64,000 nt of DNA from Pseudomonadota bacterium (GCA_021792555.1 JAJYUL010000010.1:1-64000), one strand, 5' to 3'; shown: positions 18,087 through 29,474, numbered from the stretch's first letter. Numbers and translations are program-made. Notes: generated by a model not told the origin, from the sequence alone.

Positions 18087-20783
18087 TCAGGCGGCCGCGC
18101 GCTGCTTGAGCGCCTGGCCGAGAATGTCGCGCAGACGCGCGGCGCGCTCCTCATCGAGCGCGCGCCCGTCGAGGTCGGTGATGTAGAAGACGTCCTCGGC
18201 GCGCTCCCCGACGGTCATGATGCGCGCGGCCTGCAGCATCAGGTGCTCGGCGGTGAGCACCTGGCCGACGTCGCAGAGCAGGCCCGGCCGGTCGCCCGCG
18301 ATCAGCTCGAGCACCGAGCGGCCGTTCGGCTCATCGGTGCTGATGAGGATCTGGGTGGGGGTGTGGAACATGCGCGCCTGGCGCGGCGCGCGCCGGTGCA
18401 CCGCGACGCTCGCCTGCGGCTGGCGCAGGGAATGCCACAGCGCCTCCTCGATCTCCTCGCGCCGCTCGCCGTCGGCGATCGGCGCGCCATCGTCCTCGAG
18501 CACGTGGTACAGGTCGAGGCTGAACCCGTCGCCCGTCGGGGTGATGCGCGCATCGACGATGTCGAGCCCGAGCTGATCGAGCACCGCGGTGGTGCGCGCG
18601 AACCCGTGCTCGCGCGCGCGGGTGTAGATCAGCACCGCGGTCGTGCCGCGCACGCTGTGCGGGTCGAGGGCGATCAGCGGCTCGTCCGAGCGCGGGTCGC
18701 GGTCGGCGAGCAGCCGCAGGTGCCAGGCGACCTCCTCGGCGGAGTGCTGCAGGAAATAGGTGTCCGAGAAGCGCTCCCAGACCCGCTCGATGTCCGCCGC
18801 GCAGATCCCCCGCTCGAGCATCAGCCTGCGCGCCGCCTCGCGGGTCTCGCTCACCAGCTGCTCCTGGTCGATCGGGGACTCGAGCCCGTGGCGCAGCGCG
18901 CGGCGCACGCGCTGGTAGAAGTCATCGAACAGCGAGGCCTTCCAGGAATTCCACAGCTTCGGGTTGGTGGCGCGCACATCGGCGCAGGTGAGCACGTAGA
19001 GGTAATCGAGGTGCGCCTCATCGCCCACGGTGCGCGCGAAGGCGTTGATCACCTCCGGGTCGCTGATGTCCTGCTTCTGCGCGGTGAGCGAGAAGGTCAG
19101 GTGGTTGCGCACCAGCCAGGCCACCAGGCGCGCATCGTACGGGGAGAGCCCCTGCTCGAGGCAGAACGCCTCGGCGTCCACCGCGCCGAGCTCGGAGTGA
19201 TCGCCGCCGCGGCCCTTGGCGATGTCGTGAAAGAGCGCCGCGAGGTAGGCGACCTCCGGCCGCGGCAGCTGCTGCATGATGCGCGAGGCCTGCGGCAGCT
19301 CCTGGTCGTAGCGCGGTATGGCGAAGCGCCTGAGGTTGCTCACCACGAACAGCGTGTGCGCATCGACCGTGTAGGCGTGAAACAGGTCGTACTGCATGCG
19401 CCCGACGATGCGGCCGAAGGCCGGAATGTACCGCCCGAGCACCCCGTAGGTGTTCATCCGGCGCAGCTCGTGGGTGACTCCGACCGGCGAGCGCACGATC
19501 TCGAGGAACAGCCGGTGGTGGCGCGGGTTCTGGCGGAACTCCTCGTCGATGAGCCACAGGCTGCGGCCCACCGCGCGCATGGTCGAGGCGCGCACGCCCT
19601 TGATCTCCGGGTGGCGCTGCAGCAGCGCGAACAGCTCGAGCAGCGCCGAGGGGGTGCGCGCGAACACATCCTCGCTCACCGCCTCGAGCGAGCCGCAGCG
19701 CACCTGGAAGCGCGCGTTCAGCGGGCGCGGCGGCTCGTTCTCGGTGAGGATCGCTTCGCGGAACAGCTGCAGCAGCAGCTCATTGAGCAGGCTCACGTCC
19801 TTGACGGTGCGGTAGTAGCGCTGCATCAGCTGCTCGACCGCGAGGGTGTAGGAGGCGTCCTCGTAGCCGAAGGTCTCCGCGAGCCTGATCTGGTGATCGA
19901 ACAGCAGCCGGTCCTCGCGCCGCCCGGTGAGCACGTGCAGCCCGAAGCGCACCTTCCAGAGAAACGCCTGGGCCTGCTTCAGGCGGCGGAACTCGGCGAT
20001 CGAGAGAAAGCCGTGCTGCGCCAACTCATCGAGCGTCTCGCAGCCGAAGTGCCGCTTGGCCACCCAGGCGATGGTCTGGATGTCGCGCAGGCCGCCGGGG
20101 CCGCTCTTGACGTTCGGCTCGAGGTTGTAGGCGGTGTCGTTGGCCTTCAGGTGCCGCTCGGCCTGCTCGCGCACCTTGGCCTCGAAGAACTCCCGCACCG
20201 GCCAGATGTGCTCCGGGGCGAGCGCCGCGCGCAGCCGCGCGAGCAGCTCGGCGTTGCCCGCGACCAGCCGCGCCTCGATGAGCGTGGTCATGACGCTGAC
20301 GTCGGCCTCGCTCTGCTCGAGACACTCCTCGATCGTGCGCACGCTGTGGCCGACTTCCAGCCCGATGTCCCACAGGAACGTGAGCAGGCCCTCAAGCGCG
20401 GCGCGCTCGGCGCCCTGCGGCGGTGAGGGCACGAGCAGCAGGATGTCGATGTCCGAGCACAGGTGCAGCTCGCCGCGGCCGTAGCCGCCGACGGCCACCA
20501 GCGCCCACTCGCGCATCGCCTCGCGCGAGCGGGCGTTCCACAGTCCCTCGAGCACGCGGTCGATGAGCGCGGCGCGCGCGTGCACCAGCGTCTCGATCGG
20601 CTCATCGGCGAGGAAGCGGGCCTTCAACTGCTCGTGCGCCTGCCCGAGCAGCTCGCGCAGCGCCGCAGGCGGCCCGCCGATCAGCCCCGGCAGGCGCGCA
20701 AGCAGCGGCCAGTCCTGCGCCGCGCTCGGCGGTGCGGCGGGCGCCTCGCCCGTATCGTCCGGCTCGGTGTCCCCGGCGGCCAT
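18087..20783 (-). CDS. glnD: Bifunctional [protein-PII] uridylyltransferase/uridylyl-removing enzyme
   Basis: Glutamine sensor that uridylylates PII when nitrogen is short and removes UMP when glutamine is high. The domain order over 898 residues is the full GlnD set: nucleotidyltransferase (GGYGRGELHLCSDID, with Asp111 and Asp113), a helical linker, an HD phosphohydrolase domain (LFHDIAKGRGGDHSELG) and two C-terminal ACT domains that bind glutamine (AGDRPGLLCDVGQVL in the last). The length equals that of the E. coli enzyme. It starts 4 bp after the map stop. No glnB or glnK is in the window. Confidence 0.97.
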   Translation of the reverse strand: MAAGDTEPDDTGEAPAAPPSAAQDWPLLARLPGLIGGPPAALRELLGQAHEQLKARFLADEPIETLVHARAALIDRVLEGLWNARSREAMREWALVAVGGYGRGELHLCSDIDILLLVPSPPQGAERAALEGLLTFLWDIGLEVGHSVRTIEECLEQSEADVSVMTTLIEARLVAGNAELLARLRAALAPEHIWPVREFFEAKVREQAERHLKANDTAYNLEPNVKSGPGGLRDIQTIAWVAKRHFGCETLDELAQHGFLSIAEFRRLKQAQAFLWKVRFGLHVLTGRREDRLLFDHQIRLAETFGYEDASYTLAVEQLMQRYYRTVKDVSLLNELLLQLFREAILTENEPPRPLNARFQVRCGSLEAVSEDVFARTPSALLELFALLQRHPEIKGVRASTMRAVGRSLWLIDEEFRQNPRHHRLFLEIVRSPVGVTHELRRMNTYGVLGRYIPAFGRIVGRMQYDLFHAYTVDAHTLFVVSNLRRFAIPRYDQELPQASRIMQQLPRPEVAYLAALFHDIAKGRGGDHSELGAVDAEAFCLEQGLSPYDARLVAWLVRNHLTFSLTAQKQDISDPEVINAFARTVGDEAHLDYLYVLTCADVRATNPKLWNSWKASLFDDFYQRVRRALRHGLESPIDQEQLVSETREAARRLMLERGICAADIERVWERFSDTYFLQHSAEEVAWHLRLLADRDPRSDEPLIALDPHSVRGTTAVLIYTRAREHGFARTTAVLDQLGLDIVDARITPTGDGFSLDLYHVLEDDGAPIADGERREEIEEALWHSLRQPQASVAVHRRAPRQARMFHTPTQILISTDEPNGRSVLELIAGDRPGLLCDVGQVLTAEHLMLQAARIMTVGERAEDVFYITDLDGRALDEERAARLRDILGQALKQRAAA

Positions 20784-20787
20784 GGCG

Positions 20788-21561
20788 CTAGTGGGTCTTG
20801 CGGTCGGCCGCCCCGAGCGTGAGGACCTCGTGGCCGGTGTCGGTCACGAGAATGGTGTGCTCCCACTGCGCCGAGAGCGAGTGATCCTTGGTGATGACGG
20901 TCCAGCCGTCCGGCAGCAGCCGCACATGGCGCTTGCCGGCGTTGACCATCGGCTCGATGGTGAAGGTCATGCCCGGCTCGAGCGTGAGCCCCGTGCCCGG
21001 CTCCCCGTAGTGCAGCACCTGCGGGTCCTCGTGATAGACGCGGCCGATGCCGTGGCCGCAGTACTCGCGCACCACCGAGTAGTTGTTCTGCTCGACGAAG
21101 GCCTGGATGGCATGGCCGATGTCCCCGAGCCGCACGCCGGGGCGCACGATGTCGATGCCGCGCCACATGGCCTGGAAGCACGTCTCGGTGAGGCGCTGCG
21201 CGTGCGCGGGCGGTTTGCCGACGTAATACATACGGCTGGTGTCACCGTGGAACCCGTCGCGGATCACCGTGACGTCGATATTAATGATGTCCCCCGCCTT
21301 CAGGCGCTTGTCATTCGGGATGCCGTGGCAGACGACGTGGTTCACGGACGTGCAGATCGTCTTCGGGAAGCCGTGATAGTTCAGGTTCGCCGGGATCGTG
21401 CCCTGCACGTTCACGATGTAGTCGTGGCAGATGCGGTCGAGCTCCTCGGTGGTCACGCCCGGCACCACGTGCTCGGCGATCATGTCCAGCACCTCGGCGG
21501 CCAGCCGGCCGGCGATGCGCATCTTTTCCTGCTCCTCGGGGTTTTTGATCGTGACGGGCAT
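20788..21561 (-). CDS. map: Methionine aminopeptidase, type I
   Basis: Removes the initiator methionine from nascent proteins. The 257-residue pita-bread fold has every expected ligand: His79 in the S1 pocket region, and metal ligands Asp96, Asp107, His170, Glu203 and Glu234, each within one position of the E. coli residues. There is no N-terminal extension, so it is type Ia. ATG 21561 begins the conserved PVTIKNPEE. It is divergent from rpsB across about 240 bp, the usual gammaproteobacterial arrangement, and heads the operon continuing into glnD. Confidence 0.98.
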   Translation of the reverse strand: MPVTIKNPEEQEKMRIAGRLAAEVLDMIAEHVVPGVTTEELDRICHDYIVNVQGTIPANLNYHGFPKTICTSVNHVVCHGIPNDKRLKAGDIINIDVTVIRDGFHGDTSRMYYVGKPPAHAQRLTETCFQAMWRGIDIVRPGVRLGDIGHAIQAFVEQNNYSVVREYCGHGIGRVYHEDPQVLHYGEPGTGLTLEPGMTFTIEPMVNAGKRHVRLLPDGWTVITKDHSLSAQWEHTILVTDTGHEVLTLGAADRKTH

Positions 21562-21634
21562 GGACCTTCCAGCTGAGTCGAACGGCTGCACTGCGCGGGG
21601 GCCGCGGCGCGCCGGCCGCTACGCGCGCAAGACA

Positions 21635-21663
21635 TTGTTCAGGCGAGGCCTTCATGGTATAAA
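21635..21663 (+). promoter_or_regulatory. Sigma-70 promoter of the rpsB operon
   Basis: TTGTTC (21635-21640), a 17-bp spacer and TATAAA (21658-21663). The start point would be near 21670, leaving a leader of about 130 nt before rpsB, in which an S2-binding autoregulatory structure would be expected. This is probably the main promoter of the long operon that follows. Confidence 0.7.
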
Positions 21664-21798
21664 GCGCGGCCTTTTTTGGCAATCAACCCACACGCGCATC
21701 GCATTATCCGCAGACTGGGTGTTCCGCCGGCGGCCGAGCAGGCCCGGGCGGGATGGCTGCGGAGATGCGCGGAGGCTCAACCCAACGAGGAGTTTCTC

Positions 21799-22800
21799 AT
21801 GCCTGGCGTATCCATGCGGCAGATGCTGGAGGCGGGTGTCCATTTCGGACATCAGACCCGTTTCTGGAACCCGAAGATGGCCCCGTTCATCTTTGGCGAG
21901 CGCAACAAGATCCACATCATCAATCTCGAGAAGACCCAGCCGCTGTACACGCAGGCTGCGGCCTTCGTGAAGGGCGTCGCCGCCGACGGCGGGCGGGTGC
22001 TGTTCGTCGGCACCAAGCGCTCGGCCCGCGAGGCCATCCAGAAGGAGGCCGAGCGCGCCGGCCAGCCGTACGTCAACCAGCGCTGGCTGGGCGGCATGCT
22101 CACGAATTTCAAGACCATCCGCCAGTCGATCAAGCGCCTGGAGGAGATCACCGAGCTCGCCGGCTCCGGGGCGCTCGAGAAGCGCGGCAAGAAGGAAGCG
22201 ACCCAGCTGCGCCGCGAGCAGGAGAAGCTCGAGAGGAGCCTCGGGGGCATCAAGCAGATGGAGTCGCTGCCCGATGCGCTGTTCGTCGTGGACGTCGGGC
22301 ACGAGAAGCTCGCGATCGACGAGGCGCGCAAGCTCGGCATCCCGGTCGTGGCGGTGGTCGATACGAACTGCTCCCCGGACGGCATCGACTACGTGATTCC
22401 GGGCAACGACGATGCCATGCGGGCCATTCAGCTGTATGCCGCCGGCATGGCCGACGCGGTGCTCGAGGGCAAGGAGTCCGTCCCGGCCGTGGTGGTCGGG
22501 GAAGATGAGTTCGTCGAGCTCGACGAGGCGGGCAATCCGCGCCGCAAGGCCGCGCGCGGGCCGCGCAAGAGCGCCGCTGCGGTGCGGCCGAGGAAGCCGG
22601 CCGCCCGGCGCCGCCTGCCCGCCGTGAAGGCCCCGCCGCAGGCGCTCGCCGCCGAGGGCGCTGAGGATCTCGCCGGCGAGGAGGAGACCATCGAGGCCGT
22701 GCCGGAAGTGGCCGCCTCGGGCGGATCGGGCACGACCACCGCGAGCGCGGGCAACCGCCGTCCGGCCGGCGCCACGCGCCGCAAGGGCCGCGGGGAGTGA
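21799..22800 (+). CDS. rpsB: 30S ribosomal protein S2 with long C-terminal extension
   Basis: Small-subunit protein S2, needed to recruit S1. The core (residues 1 to about 240) is canonical: [53 protein letters not shown] and [14 protein letters not shown]. About 93 more residues follow, rich in Ala, Arg, Pro and Glu (blocks like [19 protein letters not shown], then an acidic [11 protein letters not shown] part and a basic end); S2 usually stops near residue 240. The tail is in the same frame, with no sign of frameshift. ATG 21799 has GAGGAG upstream. It is first gene of the translation/isoprenoid/envelope operon. Confidence 0.97.
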   Translation: MPGVSMRQMLEAGVHFGHQTRFWNPKMAPFIFGERNKIHIINLEKTQPLYTQAAAFVKGVAADGGRVLFVGTKRSAREAIQKEAERAGQPYVNQRWLGGMLTNFKTIRQSIKRLEEITELAGSGALEKRGKKEATQLRREQEKLERSLGGIKQMESLPDALFVVDVGHEKLAIDEARKLGIPVVAVVDTNCSPDGIDYVIPGNDDAMRAIQLYAAGMADAVLEGKESVPAVVVGEDEFVELDEAGNPRRKAARGPRKSAAAVRPRKPAARRRLPAVKAPPQALAAEGAEDLAGEEETIEAVPEVAASGGSGTTTASAGNRRPAGATRRKGRGE

Positions 22801-22806
22801 GCCCCC

Positions 22807-22827
22807 GCGCGGCCGCTGCGGCCGCGC
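22807..22827 (+). terminator. GC hairpin between rpsB and tsf
   Basis: GCGCGGCC (22807-22814) and GGCCGCGC (22820-22827) form a perfect 8-bp stem with loop GCTGC, seven bases after the rpsB stop. No T-run follows. E. coli also has a partial terminator between rpsB and tsf, so an attenuating or processing role is plausible. Confidence 0.45.
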
Positions 22828-22899
22828 CTGCGGTAGCCCCGGTGCGGATGGCCGGGGCGGATCGAGCGTCCAGGGACGGCGCAACGGGATGAGTCCGAC

Positions 22900-23784
<885 letters not shown>

Positions 23785-23863
23785 GCACGGTGTGATTCGG
23801 CCTCGCCGTCCGGCCGGGGCCGCGCGGGGCGGGCAGGATCCCGAAACGAGTGAAGGTTGGCGC

Positions 23864-24598
23864 ATGGCGATTGAAAAAGCGAAGACGGCCCGCTACTCCC
23901 GCATCCTCGTGAAGCTCTCCGGCGAGGCGCTCATGGGCCAGGCCGACTACGGCATCGACCCGGCGATGATCAAGCGCATCGCCGCGGAGCTCGAGGAGAT
24001 CGCCGGACTCGGCGTGCAGCTCGCGGTGGTGATCGGCGGCGGGAACATCTTCCGCGGCGCGGGCCTCGCCCGCGCGGGCATGGACCGCGTGACCGCCGAT
24101 CACATGGGCATGCTCGCCACGGTGATGAACGCGCTCGCTCTGCAGGATGCGCTCGAGAGCCGGGGCCTGCACGCGCGCGTGATGTCGGCGATCCGCATCA
24201 ACGAGGTGTGCGAGGACTACATCCGCCGCCGGGCCGTCCGCCACCTGGAGAAGGGGCGGGTGGTGATCTGCGCGGCCGGCACCGGCAATCCCTTCTTCAC
24301 CACCGACACGGCCGCGGCGCTGCGCGCCATCGAGATCAACGCTGAGGTGCTGCTGAAGGCCACCAAGGTCGACGGGGTGTACTCCGACGACCCGGTGCGC
24401 AATCCCACCGCCCAGCGCTACCGGCGGCTCACCTTCGACCGGGTGCTCGCCGAGAAGCTCAACGTGATGGACGCCACCGCCATCGTCATGTGCCGCGACA
24501 ACCACTTGCCTTTGCAGGTGTTCAATCTCAACAATCCAGGGGACATGACCCGCATCGTCCGCGGCGACGAGGTGGGCACGGTCGTGACCTGCGAGTGA
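23864..24598 (+). CDS. pyrH: UMP kinase
   Basis: Phosphorylates UMP to UDP with ATP; a hexameric amino-acid-kinase-fold enzyme of the bacterial type. Its 244 residues include [12 protein letters not shown] (ATP/phosphate loop), [50 protein letters not shown] (UMP binding) and [15 protein letters not shown] 23864 is preceded by GAAGGTTGG; the longer open frame upstream is not conserved. It sits between tsf and frr as in most proteobacteria. Confidence 0.97.
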   Translation: MAIEKAKTARYSRILVKLSGEALMGQADYGIDPAMIKRIAAELEEIAGLGVQLAVVIGGGNIFRGAGLARAGMDRVTADHMGMLATVMNALALQDALESRGLHARVMSAIRINEVCEDYIRRRAVRHLEKGRVVICAAGTGNPFFTTDTAAALRAIEINAEVLLKATKVDGVYSDDPVRNPTAQRYRRLTFDRVLAEKLNVMDATAIVMCRDNHLPLQVFNLNNPGDMTRIVRGDEVGTVVTCE

Positions 24599-24622
24599 GC
24601 CGATTCGGCCCGGAGTGTGACC

Positions 24623-25180
24623 ATGCTCGATGACCTGAAAAAAGATGCGCGCGAGCGCATGGCCAAATGCGTGCAGAGCTTCCAGGCCGACTTGAAGAAG
24701 CTGCGCACGGGGCGGGCGCACCCGAGCCTGATCGAGCATCTGAAGGTCGATTACTACGGCTCGGAGGTGCCGCTGCAGCAGGTGGCGAGCATCGCCGTCG
24801 AGGACGGGCGCACGCTCGTGATCTCCCCGTGGGAGAAGGCCGTGGTGTCCGCGGTCGAGAAGGCGATCTTCAAGTCCGACCTCGGCCTGACGCCGATGAC
24901 CGCCGGCACCGTCATCCGCATCCCGATGCCGCCGCTCACCGAGGAGCGCCGCCGCGAGATCACCAAGGTGCTCAAGGCCGACGCCGAGAACGCCCGTGTC
25001 GCGGTGCGCAACGTGCGCCGCGATGTGATGAACGACGTGAAGGAGATGCTCAAGGAGAAGCTGATCACGCAGGATGACGAGCGGCGTGCGGAGGCGGACA
25101 TCCAGAAGCTCACCGACAAGCACGTTGCCGACATCGAGCAGCTTCTGGTGGCCAAGGAAAAGGAAGTCATGCAGGTCTGA
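24623..25180 (+). CDS. frr: Ribosome recycling factor
   Basis: Splits the post-termination ribosome together with EF-G. The 185 residues equal the E. coli length. They form the three-helix bundle and small beta domain: KLRTGRAHPSLIEHLKVDYYGSEVPLQQVASI, the hinge, RIPMPPLTEERRREI, and the C-terminal helix ending in LLVAKEKEVMQV. ATG 24623 is chosen over GTG 24617 because CGGAG is seven bases upstream. The stop overlaps the uppS start (TGATG). Confidence 0.97.
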   Translation: MLDDLKKDARERMAKCVQSFQADLKKLRTGRAHPSLIEHLKVDYYGSEVPLQQVASIAVEDGRTLVISPWEKAVVSAVEKAIFKSDLGLTPMTAGTVIRIPMPPLTEERRREITKVLKADAENARVAVRNVRRDVMNDVKEMLKEKLITQDDERRAEADIQKLTDKHVADIEQLLVAKEKEVMQV

Positions 25181-25971
25181 TGGGGCGCGCCGTGTCCGAC
25201 AACGCCGTGTCCGCAGCGCTGCCCCGTCACATCGCCATCACCATGGACGGCAATGGCCGCTGGGCGGCCGCGCGCGGCCTGGCGCGCCCGGCGGGGCACA
25301 AGGCGGGGCTCGGGCCGGTGCGGCTGTGCGTGCGTGAGTGCTCGCGCCTGGGCATCGAGGCGCTCACCCTGTTCGCGTTCTCGAGCGAGAACTGGTCGCG
25401 CCCGGCCGAGGAGGTCGCGAGCCTGATGGGACTGTTCCTCGAGACGATCGACCGCGAGGTCAACGAGCTCGAGCGGCAGGCCGTGCGGCTGCGCATCATC
25501 GGCAACCGCCAGGCGCTCTCGGTGCGGCTGCAGGCGCAGATCGCCGCCGCCGAGCAGCGCACGGCCGGCAACACGGGCCTGAAGCTGCAGGTCGCGGTCA
25601 GCTACGGCGGCCGCTGGGACATCGTGCAGGCGGCCCGCGCGCTCGCCGGGCAGTGCGCGAGCGGCGCGCTCCCGCTCGCCGCGATCGACGAGGCGCGCTT
25701 CGCCGCGGCGCTCGAGCTCGGCGGGCTGCCCGATCCGGATCTGCTGATCCGCACCGGCGCGGAGCGGCGCATCAGCAATTTCCTGCTGTGGAACCTTGCC
25801 TATGCGGAGCTGTATTTCAGCGACCGGCTCTGGCCGGACTTCGACGCCGAGGAGTTCGCCGCCGCGCTCGCGTTCTTCGCCGGGCGCGAGCGGCGCTTCG
25901 GCCACACGGGGGGACAGCTCGGCGCGCCGGCCCCCGAGCGCAGCGGCGCGGCGTTGAAAGCGGCACCGTGA
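25180..25971 (+). CDS. uppS: Undecaprenyl diphosphate synthase
   Basis: cis-Prenyltransferase that adds eight isopentenyl units to farnesyl diphosphate, giving the C55 lipid carrier for peptidoglycan and O-antigen. Key residues: catalytic Asp23 in [13 protein letters not shown], the [14 protein letters not shown] loop, [13 protein letters not shown] and [27 protein letters not shown]. The protein is 263 residues with a short Ala-rich tail. ATG 25180 overlaps the frr stop; GTG 25192 is an alternative start. cdsA overlaps its end (GTGA). Confidence 0.96.
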   Translation: MGRAVSDNAVSAALPRHIAITMDGNGRWAAARGLARPAGHKAGLGPVRLCVRECSRLGIEALTLFAFSSENWSRPAEEVASLMGLFLETIDREVNELERQAVRLRIIGNRQALSVRLQAQIAAAEQRTAGNTGLKLQVAVSYGGRWDIVQAARALAGQCASGALPLAAIDEARFAAALELGGLPDPDLLIRTGAERRISNFLLWNLAYAELYFSDRLWPDFDAEEFAAALAFFAGRERRFGHTGGQLGAPAPERSGAALKAAP

Positions 25972-26780
25972 GCGAATCGCTGCGCAAACGCATCGCCACC
26001 GCCGCCGTTCTGATCGCGCTGCTGCTCGCGGTGCTGTTCGCGCTGCCCGAGGCGGCCACGCTCGGGCTGCTCACCCTCGTGGTGCTCCTCGGCGCATGGG
26101 AGTGGTCGGCTTTCCTCAAGCCGCGCCGGCGCGCGGTGCGCGCGCTGTACGTTGCGCTGATCGCGCTCGCGCTGCCGCTCGCCTGGCGCCTGACCGCCAC
26201 GCGCGAGGGACTGCAGCTGCTGCTCGGCGCGGCAGGGCTGTGGTGGGTGCTCGCCCTGGGCTGGATCGTGCTCGCCCCGCAGCGCGTGCGCCCCTGGTCG
26301 GCCGCGCTCGCCGGGGTGTGCGCGCTCGTGCCCGCCTGGCTCGCGCTCGCGCGGCTGCGCCTCGGCGGGCTGCGCGGGGCGGAGTGGGTGCTCTTCTGTC
26401 TGCTGCTGGTGTGGATGGCCGACATCGGGGCGTACTTCGCCGGCCGGCACTTCGGGCGGCGGCGCCTCGCCCCGGCGGTCTCCCCGGGCAAGACCTGGGA
26501 AGGGGTCCTCGGCGGCACCGCGGCGTGCATTCCGGTGGCGATCGCCGGCAGTTTCTGGTTCAGTGTGCCCCTGGGATGGTTTTTGGTGCTGTGCCTGGCG
26601 GCGGTGGCGTGCTCCATCGTCGGGGATTTGACCGAGAGTCTGCTGAAGCGCTTCGCGGGAGTGAAGGACAGCGGCACGCTCTTTCCCGGGCACGGCGGGG
26701 TCATGGACCGTATCGACAGCCTGACCGGGGCCGCTCCGGTGCTGTTGCTCGGTCTTACGTTTTTGGGAGTTCTGCCATGA
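25968..26780 (+). CDS. cdsA: Phosphatidate cytidylyltransferase
   Basis: Makes CDP-diacylglycerol from phosphatidic acid and CTP at the inner membrane, the branch point of phospholipid synthesis. The 270 residues hold about eight hydrophobic helices and the CDP-diglyceride synthetase signature at the C terminus, [20 protein letters not shown] followed by GVMDRIDS. The conserved [13 protein letters not shown] loop lies before it. The GTG 25968 start overlaps the uppS stop; its own stop overlaps the dxr ATG. Confidence 0.96.
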   Translation: MSESLRKRIATAAVLIALLLAVLFALPEAATLGLLTLVVLLGAWEWSAFLKPRRRAVRALYVALIALALPLAWRLTATREGLQLLLGAAGLWWVLALGWIVLAPQRVRPWSAALAGVCALVPAWLALARLRLGGLRGAEWVLFCLLLVWMADIGAYFAGRHFGRRRLAPAVSPGKTWEGVLGGTAACIPVAIAGSFWFSVPLGWFLVLCLAAVACSIVGDLTESLLKRFAGVKDSGTLFPGHGGVMDRIDSLTGAAPVLLLGLTFLGVLP

Positions 26781-27994
26781 TGGGCGTGGTCGTTCTCGGT
26801 TCCACCGGCTCGATCGGCGAGAGCACCCTCGATGTGCTCGCACGCCATCCGGATCGTTTCCGCCTGGTCGGGATCGGCGCTCACCGCAGCGTCGAGAAGC
26901 TCGCCGAGCAGATCCTGCGTCACCGGCCGGCCTACGCCGCGCTCGCCGACGAGGCCGCCGCGCGTGCGCTCGCCGAGCGTCTGGGGGATCGGGCCCCCGG
27001 CACGCGGCTGCTCGCGGGGAAGGACTCGCTCACCGCGCTCGCCACGCTGGCGGAGGCCGACTGCGTGATGGCGGCGATCGTGGGGGCGGCGGGACTGCCC
27101 TCGACGCTCGCGGCGGCGCGCGCCGGCAAGCGGCTGCTGCTCGCGAACAAGGAGTCGCTGGTGATGTCCGGGCCGCTGCTGATGCAGGCGGTCCGCGACG
27201 GCGGGGCGACGCTGCTGCCCATCGACAGCGAGCACAATGCCATCTTCCAGTGCCTGCCGCACGGCGCGAGCGCCGGGGCCACCCCGGCCGGTGTGCGCCG
27301 GGTGCTGCTGACCGCCTCGGGCGGCCCGTTCCGCGACTGGAGCGCCGAGGCCATCGCCGCGGCGAGCCCGGAGGCGGCCGTCGCGCACCCCAACTGGGTG
27401 ATGGGCCGCAAGATCTCGGTCGACTCCGCGACGCTCATGAACAAGGGCCTGGAGCTCATCGAGGCGTGCTTCCTGTTCGGCCTGCCGCCGGCGCAGGTCG
27501 ACATCGTCGTGCACCCGCAGAGCATCATTCATTCGCTGGTCGAGTACGTCGACGGCTCGCTGCTCGCGCAGCTCGGCTCGCCCGATATGCGCACGCCCAT
27601 CGCCTATGCGCTCGCCTGGCCCGAGCGCATGGACTCCGGTGTGGCGTTTCTCGATCTGATCAAGACCGCGCGTCTGGACTTCCGGCCGCCCGATCCGCAG
27701 CGCTTCCCGTGCCTGCGGCTCGCCGGGCAGGCCGCCCGCGCCGGCGGACTCGCGCCGGTGACGCTCAACGCCGCCAACGAAATCGCGGTGCACGCCTTCC
27801 TCGAGCGGCGGTTGAACTTTCCCGGGATCGCCTCGGTCATTGAGGAGGTGATCACACGCTCTACCGCGGGGCCAATCGGCGGATTGGATGATGTCCTGGC
27901 CGCCGATGCCGAAGCGCGGCGGCTGGCGCACGAGTGCATCGCGGCGCGTGCCCGAGGGGGCGCGCAAGTGGCCGTCGGGGGCGCGTGCGCATGA
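26777..27994 (+). CDS. dxr: 1-deoxy-D-xylulose 5-phosphate reductoisomerase
   Basis: Second enzyme of the MEP isoprenoid pathway: rearranges and reduces DXP to MEP with NADPH. The 405-residue protein has the NADPH-binding [11 protein letters not shown] (8-17), [10 protein letters not shown], the metal ligands Asp150 and Glu152 in [31 protein letters not shown] and [13 protein letters not shown]. Two start codons are adjacent (ATG 26777 and 26780); the first overlaps the cdsA stop. Together with ispD and ispF further on it supplies the isoprenoid route whose product UppS uses. Confidence 0.97.
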   Translation: MMGVVVLGSTGSIGESTLDVLARHPDRFRLVGIGAHRSVEKLAEQILRHRPAYAALADEAAARALAERLGDRAPGTRLLAGKDSLTALATLAEADCVMAAIVGAAGLPSTLAAARAGKRLLLANKESLVMSGPLLMQAVRDGGATLLPIDSEHNAIFQCLPHGASAGATPAGVRRVLLTASGGPFRDWSAEAIAAASPEAAVAHPNWVMGRKISVDSATLMNKGLELIEACFLFGLPPAQVDIVVHPQSIIHSLVEYVDGSLLAQLGSPDMRTPIAYALAWPERMDSGVAFLDLIKTARLDFRPPDPQRFPCLRLAGQAARAGGLAPVTLNAANEIAVHAFLERRLNFPGIASVIEEVITRSTAGPIGGLDDVLAADAEARRLAHECIAARARGGAQVAVGGACA

Positions 27995-29361
27995 CCGTGC
28001 TGTGGTACCTGTTGTGGTTCGCCGTCGCCGTGAGCCTGCTCGTCACGGTGCACGAGTTCGGCCACTTCTGGGTGGGCCGGCGGCTCGGCCTGAAGGTGCT
28101 GCGCTTCTCGGTGGGCTTCGGCAAGCCGATCCTCTCCTGGCGCGGCCGCGACGGGGTGGAGTACTGGATCTGCCCGATCCCGCTCGGCGGCTACGTCAAG
28201 TTCCTCGATGAGCGCGAAGGGCCGGTGCCGACGGCCGAACTGCCGCGCTCGTTCACGCGCGTGCATCCGTTGCGGCGCGTGCTGGTGCTGCTCGCCGGCC
28301 CCGGGTTCAACTTCCTCTTCGCGGTGCTCGTGCTCGCCGGGATGTTCTGGGCGAGCGGGCTGACGCGCTGGCTGCCGGTGGTCGGTGACGTGAACGCCGG
28401 CTCGATCGCCGCGCGCGCCGGCGTGCGCAGCGGGGACCGGATCGTGGCGATCAACGGCGTGCCGGTCGACAGCCAGAGCCAGGTGCGCATGCAGCTGCTC
28501 GAGGTGATGAGCGGCAGCGGCAATGCGCGGCTCACCGTGCGCGCCGGGGACGCAGCGCCGCGCCAGGTCGACCTCGACGTGCGCGATCCGGCGCAGCGGC
28601 GGCGGCTCACCGGGCCCTCCGGCCCCATGGGCGGACTCGGCATGCACTTCTGGGAGCCGAGCATCCCGCCGGTGCTCGGACGGGTGCTGCCCGGCGGGCC
28701 GGCGGCGCGCGCAGGCCTCGCGGCCGGGGACCGGATCGTGGCCGTCGACGGGCGCCCGATGAAGGATTTCCAGGACGTGGTGGCGGCGATCAGCCCGAAT
28801 CCCGGCAAGACGCTCGCCATCACCTACCGGCGCGGCGGGGCCGAGCGCACCGTGGAGGTCACCACGGCGAGCGTGACGGTGGCCGGCCGGCGCATCGGGC
28901 GCATCGAGGCCGAGGAGCCCCTCACGATGCACTATCCGCCGGGCATGGTGCGCCACGTGCCGCTCGGGCCGATTGCGGCCCTCGGCAAGGCCTCTGCGCG
29001 GATCGGGACGCTGACGGTGCTGCAGGTGCGGCTGCTGTGGCGCATGATGCTCGGGCGGGTGTCGATCAAGAATCTCGGCGGGCCGCTCACCATCGCGCAG
29101 GAGGCGGGCCAGTCCGCCAGCGCCGGGGCGAGCTCGTTTCTCGGCTTTCTCGTACTGATTTCGCTCGAGATCGGCTTTCTGAACCTGCTGCCGATTCCGA
29201 TTCTCGACGGCGGGCAGGTCGTCTTTCAGCTGCTCGAGTGGGTCAAGGGGGCGCCGCTGTCCGAGCGGGCGCAAATCATCGGTCAGCAGGTCGGGATCGC
29301 CCTGCTGATCCTGCTGATGGGAGTGGCGCTGTTCAATGACATCGCCCGCCAGTTCAGCTGA
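27991..29361 (+). CDS. rseP: RIP metalloprotease RseP (site-2 protease family)
   Basis: Intramembrane zinc protease that cleaves anti-sigma factor RseA (after DegS) and remnant signal peptides. In its 456 residues the HEFGH zinc motif is at 21-25 in the first membrane helix, two PDZ domains lie in the periplasmic loop (about 125-205 and 215-300), and the third metal ligand is in [15 protein letters not shown] near the C terminus. ATG 27991 overlaps the dxr stop. The dxr-rseP-bamA order is standard. No degS, rseA or rpoE gene is in the window. Confidence 0.96.
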   Translation: MTVLWYLLWFAVAVSLLVTVHEFGHFWVGRRLGLKVLRFSVGFGKPILSWRGRDGVEYWICPIPLGGYVKFLDEREGPVPTAELPRSFTRVHPLRRVLVLLAGPGFNFLFAVLVLAGMFWASGLTRWLPVVGDVNAGSIAARAGVRSGDRIVAINGVPVDSQSQVRMQLLEVMSGSGNARLTVRAGDAAPRQVDLDVRDPAQRRRLTGPSGPMGGLGMHFWEPSIPPVLGRVLPGGPAARAGLAAGDRIVAVDGRPMKDFQDVVAAISPNPGKTLAITYRRGGAERTVEVTTASVTVAGRRIGRIEAEEPLTMHYPPGMVRHVPLGPIAALGKASARIGTLTVLQVRLLWRMMLGRVSIKNLGGPLTIAQEAGQSASAGASSFLGFLVLISLEIGFLNLLPIPILDGGQVVFQLLEWVKGAPLSERAQIIGQQVGIALLILLMGVALFNDIARQFS

Positions 29362-29474
29362 CTGTTGCGCACACTAAAGCCGGATCGCACTTGAGGTCCG
29401 CTCGTCTCCGCGCGGCGCTGCCGTCCGGGGCACCGGGGGTTACATACGTGATCGATGCAGAAGATTGGGGCCAA

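Noticed and set aside
17889-20426. An 845-codon plus-strand frame opposite glnD and dapC
   Set aside because: Antisense shadow of glnD, with repetitive Arg/Leu/Glu/His composition and no family resemblance.
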